7,505 bases of DNA, from positions 1 to 7,505 of the forward strand of contig PKWQ01000347.1 in assembly GCA_003133265.1 (NCBI GenBank). Reading direction: 5' to 3'. A model generated the notes under the pieces. The model was given only the letters and a program-made list of their open reading frames with translations. It was not told where the DNA came from and did no database searches. Positions 1 to 5,259 of this stretch are shown here, piece by piece; the stretch's first letter is position 1; each line of letters opens with the position of its first letter. This DNA is from Acetobacteraceae bacterium. GTDB taxonomy: Bacteria; Pseudomonadota; Alphaproteobacteria; Acetobacterales; Acetobacteraceae. A program made the position numbers and the translations under genes.

Positions 1-575
1 GTGGCTAGGTCGCCCTCGAACAAGGCAACTTCGGATGCGGGGAAAACATCGCCGACGATGCGGCCCATCAGCGCCGAGACGGCTGGCGTCATCTCGGACG
101 GCTTAATGATGGCCGTGTTGCCGGCCGCCAGCGCGGAGACAAGGGGGCCGAAGCACAGGCTCAATGGATAATTCCAGGGCGCGATGATCAGCACGCGGCC
201 GCGCGGCTGGTACTGCACCGCGCCTGAGGTGCCGAGCATGGTGCTGGTCGGCCACACCTTGCGCGGTTTCATCCAGCGCTTCAGCCGTCCGATCGCATGC
301 CGCATTTCGTCCATGACCGGCAACAATTCGGAAGCCTCCACTTCGGACGGGGACTTGCGGTAATCCTGTTCGAACGCCTCATAGAAGGCTTCGCGTTGTG
401 CCATCATGGCGTCGCGCAATTTCCTGATGCGCGCGAGGCGCTCGCTGGCGGTGGATTCGCGCCAGCGCATAGCTGTTTCCTGCTGGTTATCGAATACCGC
501 CTTGATGTGAAGGAGATCGGATTCGGTCAAAGGAGGAACTGAAGTAAACGGTTGGCCAGGTAGGTTCATGCTCAT
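1..575 (-). CDS. Aldehyde dehydrogenase, class 3 / coniferyl-aldehyde-dehydrogenase-like (N-terminal part, runs off left edge)
   Basis: NAD(P)-dependent oxidation of an aldehyde to a carboxylic acid in the cytoplasm is the family role. Only the first 191 codons lie in the window; a whole family member is about 470-480 residues, so the catalytic Cys and Glu lie outside. Visible: an N-terminal helical segment (residues 15-105), then APWNYP at 132-137, whose Asn135 is the expected oxyanion-hole residue, and the cofactor-binding IIKPSE at 156-161 followed by MTPA. These are hallmark ALDH N-domain motifs, and the short N-terminus before PWNYP fits the class 3/coniferyl aldehyde branch rather than the 500-residue class 1/2 branch. 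The ATG at 575-573 was chosen because AGAG lies about 8 bases upstream on the minus strand; a second ATG two codons later has no clear Shine-Dalgarno. It is divergent from the hydroxy-acid dehydrogenase remnant and FAD/ThDP genes, which suggests shared control. The exact aldehyde substrate is unknown. Confidence 0.93.
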   Translation of the reverse strand, partial: MSMNLPGQPFTSVPPLTESDLLHIKAVFDNQQETAMRWRESTASERLARIRKLRDAMMAQREAFYEAFEQDYRKSPSEVEASELLPVMDEMRHAIGRLKRWMKPRKVWPTSTMLGTSGAVQYQPRGRVLIIAPWNYPLSLCFGPLVSALAAGNTAIIKPSEMTPAVSALMGRIVGDVFPASEVALFEGDLA

Positions 576-655
576 TTTTTTACTCTGTGTTCAATGAAGA
601 AACGGGACGACGCTATTGTTTGCCCTTTCCAGCCGGGCGAATCTGAAATTGCTGT

Positions 656-669
656 ATGGCGCACGCCAT
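656..669. promoter_or_regulatory. Palindrome, candidate operator
   Basis: ATGGCG, two bases (CA), then CGCCAT: a perfect 6+6 base inverted repeat in the divergent control region, 81 bases upstream of the aldehyde dehydrogenase start. Such compact dyads often bind a dimeric repressor or activator. No protein can be assigned to it, and a chance palindrome of this size in GC-rich DNA is possible. Confidence 0.3.
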
Positions 670-748
670 GATCGTATGTTTCATCAGTTCTGCCGACGGT
701 AAGGTTCATGTGATAACGCCAGGATATCGGTTACTACAAAAAACTCAT

Positions 749-778
749 TAGACAGTGAAACGGATTAGGCAAGATACT
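749..778 (+). promoter_or_regulatory. Weak sigma-70-like promoter candidate for the rightward unit
   Basis: TAGACA (749-754, five of six matches to TTGACA) and GATACT (773-778, four of six matches to TATAAT) are separated by 18 bases. A start near 785 would give a leader of about 134 bases before the remnant gene at 919. It is placed correctly to drive the remnant plus the FAD and ThDP genes, but the match is only moderate and was made by eye. Confidence 0.25.
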
Positions 779-816
779 ACGGCAAATCGACATCAAGCGG
801 CAGGACGGAGCGCCGG

Positions 817-857
817 ATTCAATAGCAGAAGCAAAAGGCCTATGATGACTATTGAAT
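817..857. repeat. 9-base inverted repeat with 23-base spacer
   Basis: ATTCAATAG (817-825) and CTATTGAAT (849-857) are perfect reverse complements. Their centres are 32 bp apart, about three helical turns. This could be a pair of half-sites on one DNA face or a leader hairpin in the rightward transcript. A second small hairpin (ATGGC, TTC, GCCAT) begins inside its right arm at 856. Confidence 0.4.
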
Positions 858-918
858 GGCTTCGCCATGGATTACCCGCCTGGCAAGCGCAAAATAATTC
901 AAACCGGAGAGACCAGCA

Positions 919-1077
919 ATGTCCAGCGACCACTCGTTCTTTCTGCAACCGGCCTCGGTCTCCGACTATCGTGAACTGGCTTGACGGTGCCTGCCGCGCC
1001 AGTTCTTCGACTATCTCGATGGCGGTGCGTATGGCGAATCGACCATGCGGGAGAACATCGAGAATCTGCGCCAGATA
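919..1077 (+). pseudogene. 5' remnant of an FMN-dependent alpha-hydroxy-acid (L-lactate-type) dehydrogenase
   Basis: The reading frame from ATG 919 encodes 21 residues ending SVSDYRELA, then a TGA stop (982-984). It continues in the same frame with RCLPRQFFDYLDGGAY and STMRENIENLRQ up to about 1077, where similarity ends. This is the start of the LldD/glycolate-oxidase family (SDYR.LA.R.LP..FFDY.DGGA, then T.R.N...L), which oxidises an L-2-hydroxy acid to the 2-oxo acid using FMN. An intact protein is about 380 residues; only about 53 codons are left, lacking the catalytic His, Tyr and FMN-phosphate residues. The stop falls where the family usually has Arg, and a Cys codon (TGC) two codons later also replaces a usual Arg; both fit C-to-T change at CpG (CGA to TGA, CGC to TGC). 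A good ribosome site (GGAGAG, 906-911, 7-base spacing) survives. The downstream FAD gene has its own ribosome site. Confidence 0.85.
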
Positions 1078-1171
1078 ATAAGGACATCCTGGCCGGCGCA
1101 TGGAAGGCGAAAGGCATGCAGGATGCGGCACACAACAACACGGATGACATGTCCGATCCGGGGAGAGCAGG
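1078..1171 (+). other. Short segment between the dehydrogenase remnant and the FAD gene, origin unclear
   Basis: After similarity to the hydroxy-acid dehydrogenase ends near 1077, these 94 bases match neither that family nor anything recognised. One frame stays open through it (about DILAGAWKAKGMQDAAHN) into the start of the FAD gene and could be the 3' tail of a gene whose body was deleted, but this is a guess. It contains the FAD gene's ribosome site GGGAG at 1161-1165. Confidence 0.35.
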
Positions 1172-2785
1172 ATGCAGCAATATCAAAGTGATGTCGTCAT
1201 AGTCGGCGGCGGCTTGGCCGGCATCGTCGCCGCGCTGGAGCTGCTGTCGGCCGGAAAGAGCGTGACATTGCTGGAGCGCGATACTGAAGATAATTTCGGC
1301 GGACTGGCGAAGGAAAGCTTCGGCGGCATTCTGATGGTCGGCACGCCTGAGCAGCGCCGTTCCGGCATTCACGATACGCCGGAGCTGGCGTTGCAGGACT
1401 GGCTTTCCTTTGGCGAGTTCGGCCGGGACGAGGCCGCCGAATATTGGCCGCGCCGCTGGGCCGAGGCTTATGTCAACGAGAGCTATGGAGAAATCTACCA
1501 CTGGCTCAAGGCGCGCGGCATGCGCTTCCTGCCGCTTCCGTTGTGGGTCGAGCGAGGCCAGTTCGGCGGCGGCAATTCGGTGCCGCGCTGGCATGTCACC
1601 TGGGGCACCGGCCATGGGCTGGCGACGCAGTTGATTAGCACGCTGCAGGCACATCCACGCCGCCAGGCGCTCACGCTCAAGTTCGGGCACCGCGTGGAGT
1701 CTTTGACGGACGCGGCGGGGTGCATCAACGGTTGCCGCGGCATCACCGAAGATACACCGGAAGATTTTGTCGCGCGAGCAGATGCGGTGCTGGTCGCAAC
1801 CGGCGGCATCAATGGCAGCATGGAGCGCGTGCGAGAGCACTGGCATGCCGACTGGAGGTCGGCGCCCGAGACGATTCTCAACGGGTCGCACAAATTTGCC
1901 GACGGCATGATGCATGACGCGGTGCAGTTCGCCGGCGGGAATGTCACCTATCTCGACCGCATGTGGAACTATGCCGCCGGCGTCCATCACTGGCGACCAC
2001 GCAAGCCCGGTCACGGACTGTCACTGGTGCCGCCGCATTCGGCATTGTGGCTGAACTGGCGCGGCGAGCGCATCGGTCCGCATCCGCTGGTCAGCGGTTT
2101 CGATACGCGCGATCTGGTGACGCAAATCTGCAAACAGGAAAAACAGTACTCCTGGCAGCTCCTCAATCAGAAGATCGCGCTGAAAGAACTCGCGGTCTCG
2201 GGCGCGGAATTCAATCCGTCCATTCGCGACAAGAAGATTACCGGCTTCCTGCGCGACGCGTTGCTCGGCAATCGCTGGCTGGTCGAGCAAATGACGGAAA
2301 ACTGCGTCGATTTCGTGGTGGCGTCTTCCTTGCCGGAGCTGGTGCAGAAGATGAATGCCCTACAGGGTGACAATGCAGTGGACCTTGATACTGTGCGCGC
2401 CGTCGTCGAACGCTATGACGCGGAAATCGAGCGCGGCCCGACTTTGCACAACGACGAGCAATTGCGGCGCATTGCCCACCTGCGCAAATGGCGCGGCGAC
2501 CGCATACGCACCTGCAAGTTTCAGAAGATCCTTGACCCCGGCGCCATGCCGTTGATCGCCATCCGTGAATTCATCATCAGCCGCAAGAGTCTGGGAGGCA
2601 TCCAGACCGATCTGGACAGCCGCGTCCTGAGCAAGGCGGGGATACCCATTGCGGGCCTGTACGCAGCAGGCGAGGCGGCCGGATTCGGCGGCGGCGGTAT
2701 GAATGGCTTGCGTGGCCTGGAGGGTACCTTCCTTGGCGGCTGCATCTACAGTGCGCGGCGCGCGGCACAATCGATTAGCCATTAA
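1172..2785 (+). CDS. FAD-binding dehydrogenase (FAD_binding_2 / fumarate reductase-3-ketosteroid dehydrogenase superfamily)
   Basis: A 537-residue cytoplasmic flavoprotein; no signal peptide or membrane segment is seen. The N-terminal Rossmann motif is DVVIVGGGLAG (residues 7-17), with Glu35 ending the second beta strand, the expected FAD-ribose ligand. VLVATGGING (206-215) is the second FAD-contact segment, and the C-terminus has GLYAAGEAAGFGGGGMNG (495-512) then EGTFLGG (517-523), the typical FAD-domain closing motif. Between them lies a capping domain expected to hold the substrate site. Family members transfer hydride to or from a C-C bond (fumarate reductase, ketosteroid delta-1-dehydrogenase, flavocytochrome c types); the substrate here cannot be read from sequence. 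ATG 1172 was chosen because GGGAG (1161-1165) lies 6 bases upstream and the Rossmann strand starts immediately. The ThDP enzyme gene starts 31 bases after its stop, so the two are probably co-transcribed and may act on the same compound. Confidence 0.93.
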   Translation: MQQYQSDVVIVGGGLAGIVAALELLSAGKSVTLLERDTEDNFGGLAKESFGGILMVGTPEQRRSGIHDTPELALQDWLSFGEFGRDEAAEYWPRRWAEAYVNESYGEIYHWLKARGMRFLPLPLWVERGQFGGGNSVPRWHVTWGTGHGLATQLISTLQAHPRRQALTLKFGHRVESLTDAAGCINGCRGITEDTPEDFVARADAVLVATGGINGSMERVREHWHADWRSAPETILNGSHKFADGMMHDAVQFAGGNVTYLDRMWNYAAGVHHWRPRKPGHGLSLVPPHSALWLNWRGERIGPHPLVSGFDTRDLVTQICKQEKQYSWQLLNQKIALKELAVSGAEFNPSIRDKKITGFLRDALLGNRWLVEQMTENCVDFVVASSLPELVQKMNALQGDNAVDLDTVRAVVERYDAEIERGPTLHNDEQLRRIAHLRKWRGDRIRTCKFQKILDPGAMPLIAIREFIISRKSLGGIQTDLDSRVLSKAGIPIAGLYAAGEAAGFGGGGMNGLRGLEGTFLGGCIYSARRAAQSISH

Positions 2786-2805
2786 ACCTACACCAACATT
2801 AACCC

Positions 2806-2810
2806 GGGAG
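2806..2810 (+). promoter_or_regulatory. Ribosome binding site fixing the ThDP-enzyme start
   Basis: GGGAG sits 6 bases before ATG 2817. The frame is open further upstream, to an ATG at 2703 inside the FAD gene, but this site and the family-typical N-terminus place the start at 2817. Confidence 0.8.
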
Positions 2811-2816
2811 ACAAAC

Positions 2817-4550
2817 ATGAAAAAAACCGCGGCATGGCTGGCTGTCTACGCGATGGAGCAACTCGGCATCAAGTACACCTTCGGCATACCTGGCGTTCAC
2901 AACACCGAGCTGTACGACGAACTCAATAATTCCGAATCGGTGACGCCGGTGCTGGTGACGCACGAAGGCTGCGGCGCTTTCATGGCCGACGGCGTGAGCC
3001 GCGCCGCAAGCGATACCATCGGCGCGCTGGCGATTGTGCCGGCTGCCGGCTTTACTCATGCATCCAGCGGCATCGGCGAGGCATTTCTGGACGGTATCCC
3101 GATGCTGGTTTTTTCCGGCGGCATTCGCACCGATACCGGAAAGCATTATCAGTTGCACGAGATCGATCAGCTCGCCCTGGCCAAGCCGATGACGAAGGCG
3201 GCGTTTCGCATCATGCGGCATGAGGATGTCGTGCCCACCATCTTCGAGGCGTACCGGATTGCCACCAGCGGCGAACCGGGCCCGGTTCTGATCGAGATTC
3301 CGGTCAACCTGCAGCTGTTCCCGGGCGAGATCGGCGAACTGCCGCGCTGGACGCCCCTTGCCGCTCCAGCCGCGCCCGACCCCGCTCTCATTCGGCGCGC
3401 TGCCGATGTGCTGCTGGGCGCAAGAAAAACCGGGCTGTTCGTCGGCTGGGGTGCACGCATGGCGACCGACCAGATCGCGGCCATCGCCGAGCTGTTGCAA
3501 GCGCCGGTCAGCACCACACTGCAAGGGTTGGCCACATTCCCTGCCGATCATCCGCTGCATGCCGGCTTCGGCTTCAGTCCATCGGCGGTACCGGCGGCGC
3601 GCAATGCCTTTCAAAAGTGCGACGCCATGCTGGCCGTCAGCACGCATTTCGGCGAGATCCCGACCGGCAGTTTCAGCGCGGTCGTGCCGCCGGCGCTGGT
3701 TCACGTGGATATCAATCCGGACGTGTTCAATGTCAATTACCCGGGACAGGTCAACATTGTCGGCGATGCGAAGGCTGTCCTTTCCGCGCTGCTGGCGGAA
3801 CTGCGTGCCCGCGGTGGGCGCCCGGCTGATACCGCACTGCAGGAGCAGATCGCCCGTGACAAACGTGCTTATCGCGAAGAATGGTATGCCCATGACAGCA
3901 AGGGCCGCGTCAATCCGGCGCGCTTCTTCGACGAACTGCGCCGCCAGATGCCGGACGACGCGATAACGGTGCTGGACGACGGCAACCATACGTATCTGAC
4001 CGCCGAGCTGTTTCCGATTCATCGTGGCGGCCGGCTGTTGACGCCGACCGATTTCAACGCGATGGGCTATGCGGTACCGGCAACGATCGGCGCAAAGCTG
4101 GTGCAGCCCGACAAGGAGGTTTTTGCGATCGTCGGCGACGGCTGCTTCATGATGACCTGCATGGAGATCGTCACGGCCGCCGCGCGCGGCCTGGGCGTCA
4201 TCTACTTTGTCTTTCATGACGGAGAGTTGTCGCAGATTGCGCAGGCGCAGGAAATCCCTTACAACCGCAAGACGTGCACGGTACTGGCCGGTCCGAATAT
4301 CGAAGGCATTGCGATGGCGACCGGCGCCGCCTATATCAATATGCCGAATGAAGAGCATATCGCCACAGCGATCGCGCAAGCCCGGAAGCTGGCGAAAGAA
4401 GGGTGTCCGGTGATCGTCGACGTCGGCATTGATTATTCAAAGCGGACTGCATTTACCAGCGGCACCGCGAAATCGACCTTTAAACGCTTTCCGCTATCGC
4501 AGCGCGTGCGTTTTGCTGGTCGCGCATTGCTGCGGAAAGTGACCAGCTAA
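2817..4550 (+). CDS. Thiamine-diphosphate-dependent enzyme, acetolactate synthase / 2-oxoacid decarboxylase superfamily
   Basis: A 577-residue protein with the usual three-domain order: N-terminal pyrimidine-binding domain (about 1-170), central domain (about 190-330) and C-terminal diphosphate-binding domain (about 380-545). FGIPGVHN (22-29) and the cofactor-activating Glu50 in THEGCGAFMADG are clear. The metal/diphosphate motif begins VGDGCFMM (439-446, Asp441). Its distal end reads FHDGELSQ (466-473), where most relatives have Asn-Asn or Asn-Asp; Asp468 could still ligate the metal. ThDP enzymes of this family decarboxylate a 2-oxo acid and either release an aldehyde or join the fragment to another carbonyl compound; which applies is not decidable here. 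The typical AHAS arrangement with an ilvH-like small-subunit gene is absent, which argues against a biosynthetic acetolactate synthase. It is probably co-transcribed with the FAD dehydrogenase. The tail after about 545 is basic and poorly conserved in type. Confidence 0.92.
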   Translation: MKKTAAWLAVYAMEQLGIKYTFGIPGVHNTELYDELNNSESVTPVLVTHEGCGAFMADGVSRAASDTIGALAIVPAAGFTHASSGIGEAFLDGIPMLVFSGGIRTDTGKHYQLHEIDQLALAKPMTKAAFRIMRHEDVVPTIFEAYRIATSGEPGPVLIEIPVNLQLFPGEIGELPRWTPLAAPAAPDPALIRRAADVLLGARKTGLFVGWGARMATDQIAAIAELLQAPVSTTLQGLATFPADHPLHAGFGFSPSAVPAARNAFQKCDAMLAVSTHFGEIPTGSFSAVVPPALVHVDINPDVFNVNYPGQVNIVGDAKAVLSALLAELRARGGRPADTALQEQIARDKRAYREEWYAHDSKGRVNPARFFDELRRQMPDDAITVLDDGNHTYLTAELFPIHRGGRLLTPTDFNAMGYAVPATIGAKLVQPDKEVFAIVGDGCFMMTCMEIVTAAARGLGVIYFVFHDGELSQIAQAQEIPYNRKTCTVLAGPNIEGIAMATGAAYINMPNEEHIATAIAQARKLAKEGCPVIVDVGIDYSKRTAFTSGTAKSTFKRFPLSQRVRFAGRALLRKVTS

Positions 4551-4664
4551 TCAGCCAGGCAAAAAATTTTGGAGATCCCTTCGCTTCAAGGGGAGGGTGA
4601 GGATGGCCTATTAGAGATCATTTCAGTAGACGGCGTGGGCACAACGAACGCAGGCGCGGGCGTC
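4551..4664. other. Convergent intergenic region between ThDP-enzyme and uspA-type genes
   Basis: 114 bases between two convergent stop codons. It holds a small hairpin: CCCTT (4577-4581) and AAGGG (4588-4592) around a 6-base loop. Read on the minus strand this is followed, after six bases (ATCTCC), by AAAATTTTTT, so it may be a poor intrinsic terminator for the stress-protein transcript. On the plus strand no T-tract follows, so no clear terminator is seen for the FAD/ThDP unit. Confidence 0.5.
4561..4592 (-). terminator. Weak candidate terminator for the leftward stress-protein gene
   Basis: On the minus strand a 5-bp stem (CCCTT/AAGGG, loop GAAGCG) is followed by ATCTCC and then AAAATTTTTT. 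The stem is short and the T-run is displaced by about ten bases, so the match to a standard Rho-independent terminator is poor. Confidence 0.22.
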
Positions 4665-5141
4665 TCAGGCGCCGGACTTGGTGCCGCTTTCGCTTTCCTG
4701 CGAGCGCACTACCAGCACCGGTACCGGCGCCAAGCGGATGACTTGTTCGGCACCGCTGCCCAGCAGCATGCGCCCGATGCCGCGCCGGCCGTGGGTACCG
4801 ATGACGATCAGGTCTGCGCTCCAGCGCTTGGCTGCATCGGCCACTGTCTCGCCCAGCCGCTCGCCGAAGTTGTCGAACAGGACGGTGTCGGCCTCAATTC
4901 CGGCAGCCTGGGCGATCGCCTTGGCGTCGTTGAGAACCTTGTTGCCGTTTTCCCGCATGATCTCGATGAGGTCGCCCGCGTAGCCGCCGTATAGGTCATA
5001 GCCGCCGAGGCCGGCCAGTTCGTCCACCACATGAACCAGCCGCACCCGGCTGCTGAAGTCGTTCGCCATCTGCAGGGCTGTGGTGACGGCCTTGTTGGAT
5101 GTCTGGCTGCCATCCACGGGAACGAGAATTCGTTTGTACAT
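4665..5141 (-). CDS. Universal stress protein, UspA family, ATP-binding type
   Basis: A single-domain 158-residue cytoplasmic protein, the usual length for a one-domain Usp. The first strand ends ILVPVDGS (5-12), with Asp10 expected near the adenine/ribose. The nucleotide-binding motif G-2x-G-9x-G-S is complete: GTHG at 115-118, nine residues, then Gly128-Ser129. This places it with the ATP-binding Usps (MJ0577-like) rather than the non-binding E. coli UspA type. The C-terminal strand PVPVLVVRS (139-147) forms the usual dimer edge, followed by a short polar tail. The start ATG at 5141-5139 is supported by AGGAG (5153-5149 on the minus strand), 7 bases upstream. The upstream DNA carries two FNR/Anr-like palindromes and a -10 element placed for oxygen-responsive activation; anaerobic control of Usp genes is known in several proteobacteria. 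It is convergent with the ThDP-enzyme gene and probably monocistronic. Function: stress survival, with no defined reaction. Confidence 0.96.
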   Translation of the reverse strand: MYKRILVPVDGSQTSNKAVTTALQMANDFSSRVRLVHVVDELAGLGGYDLYGGYAGDLIEIMRENGNKVLNDAKAIAQAAGIEADTVLFDNFGERLGETVADAAKRWSADLIVIGTHGRRGIGRMLLGSGAEQVIRLAPVPVLVVRSQESESGTKSGA

Positions 5142-5175
5142 GATGCGGCTCCTGGGTCAAGTGCTGAGATGACGT

Positions 5176-5181
5176 AGTATG
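5176..5181 (-). promoter_or_regulatory. -10 element of the stress-protein gene promoter
   Basis: On the minus strand this reads CATACT, four of six matches to TATAAT. The predicted start is about 5169, giving a 28-base leader that contains the AGGAG ribosome site. The hexamer 17 bases further upstream is ACACCA, a very poor -35, which fits a promoter that depends on an activator. Confidence 0.55.
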
Positions 5182-5203
5182 GAGCGTCCGCGATCCGGTG
5201 GTG

Positions 5204-5217
5204 TTGATGTCGATCAA
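5204..5217. promoter_or_regulatory. FNR/Anr-type box upstream of the stress-protein gene
   Basis: TTGAT, four bases (GTCG), then ATCAA: a perfect match to the FNR/Anr consensus on both half-sites. Its centre (between 5210 and 5211) is 41.5 bases upstream of the start predicted from the -10 element at 5176-5181, the exact position for class II FNR activation. The protein bound would be an oxygen-sensing Crp/Fnr-family regulator encoded elsewhere. Confidence 0.8.
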
Positions 5218-5234
5218 GCGAAGAGTGGGAGTTG

Positions 5235-5248
5235 TTGACGAAGGTCAA
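5235..5248. promoter_or_regulatory. Second Crp/Fnr-family-like palindrome
   Basis: TTGAC, four bases (GAAG), then GTCAA: a perfect 5+5 dyad with the same spacing as the box at 5204-5217 but C/G instead of T/A at the inner position. Centre-to-centre distance is 31 bp, three helical turns, so both sites face the same side of the DNA, at about -41.5 and -72.5. It may be a weaker FNR site or a site for another Crp/Fnr-family protein such as Dnr. Confidence 0.5.
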
Positions 5249-5259
5249 ACCGACGTGGT

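Larger units (their letters stand above)
576..918. other. Divergent intergenic control region
   Basis: These 343 bases separate the leftward aldehyde dehydrogenase from the rightward hydroxy-acid dehydrogenase remnant. No reading frame in it looks like a recognisable protein. It appears more AT-rich than the flanking genes and holds several symmetric elements: a 14-base palindrome at 656-669, a weak rightward promoter candidate at 749-778, a 9-base inverted repeat at 817-825/849-857 and a small hairpin (stem 856-860/864-868, loop TTC). It is the natural place for operators acting on both directions, but no regulator gene is present in the window to match them. No convincing leftward promoter for the aldehyde dehydrogenase was identified. 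Confidence 0.6.

Noticed and set aside
899..2014. A 371-codon minus-strand open frame opposite the start of the FAD gene
   Set aside because: No domain pattern, a biased composition, and it spans the well-supported FAD gene start and the dehydrogenase remnant.
2703..2816. Upstream start for the ThDP enzyme inside the FAD gene
   Set aside because: The extra 38 residues are out-of-frame translation of the FAD gene's 3' end; GGGAG at 2806-2810 and the family-typical N-terminus support ATG 2817.
2799..4379. A 526-codon open frame on the minus strand opposite the ThDP-enzyme gene
   Set aside because: Its translation is rich in Arg, His and Gln with no recognisable domain, while the plus strand has complete ThDP motifs and a good ribosome site. 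It is an antisense shadow typical of GC-rich codon bias.
4515..4547. Inverted repeat GCTGGTC/GACCAGC with a 19-base loop at the end of the ThDP gene, as a terminator
   Set aside because: No T-tract follows on either strand and the loop is long; most bases are explained by coding sequence. Not supported as a terminator.
4569..4994. Plus-strand 141-codon open frame across the convergent intergenic region and the stress-protein gene
   Set aside because: It is antisense to a gene with a complete Usp nucleotide-binding motif and has no recognisable domain.
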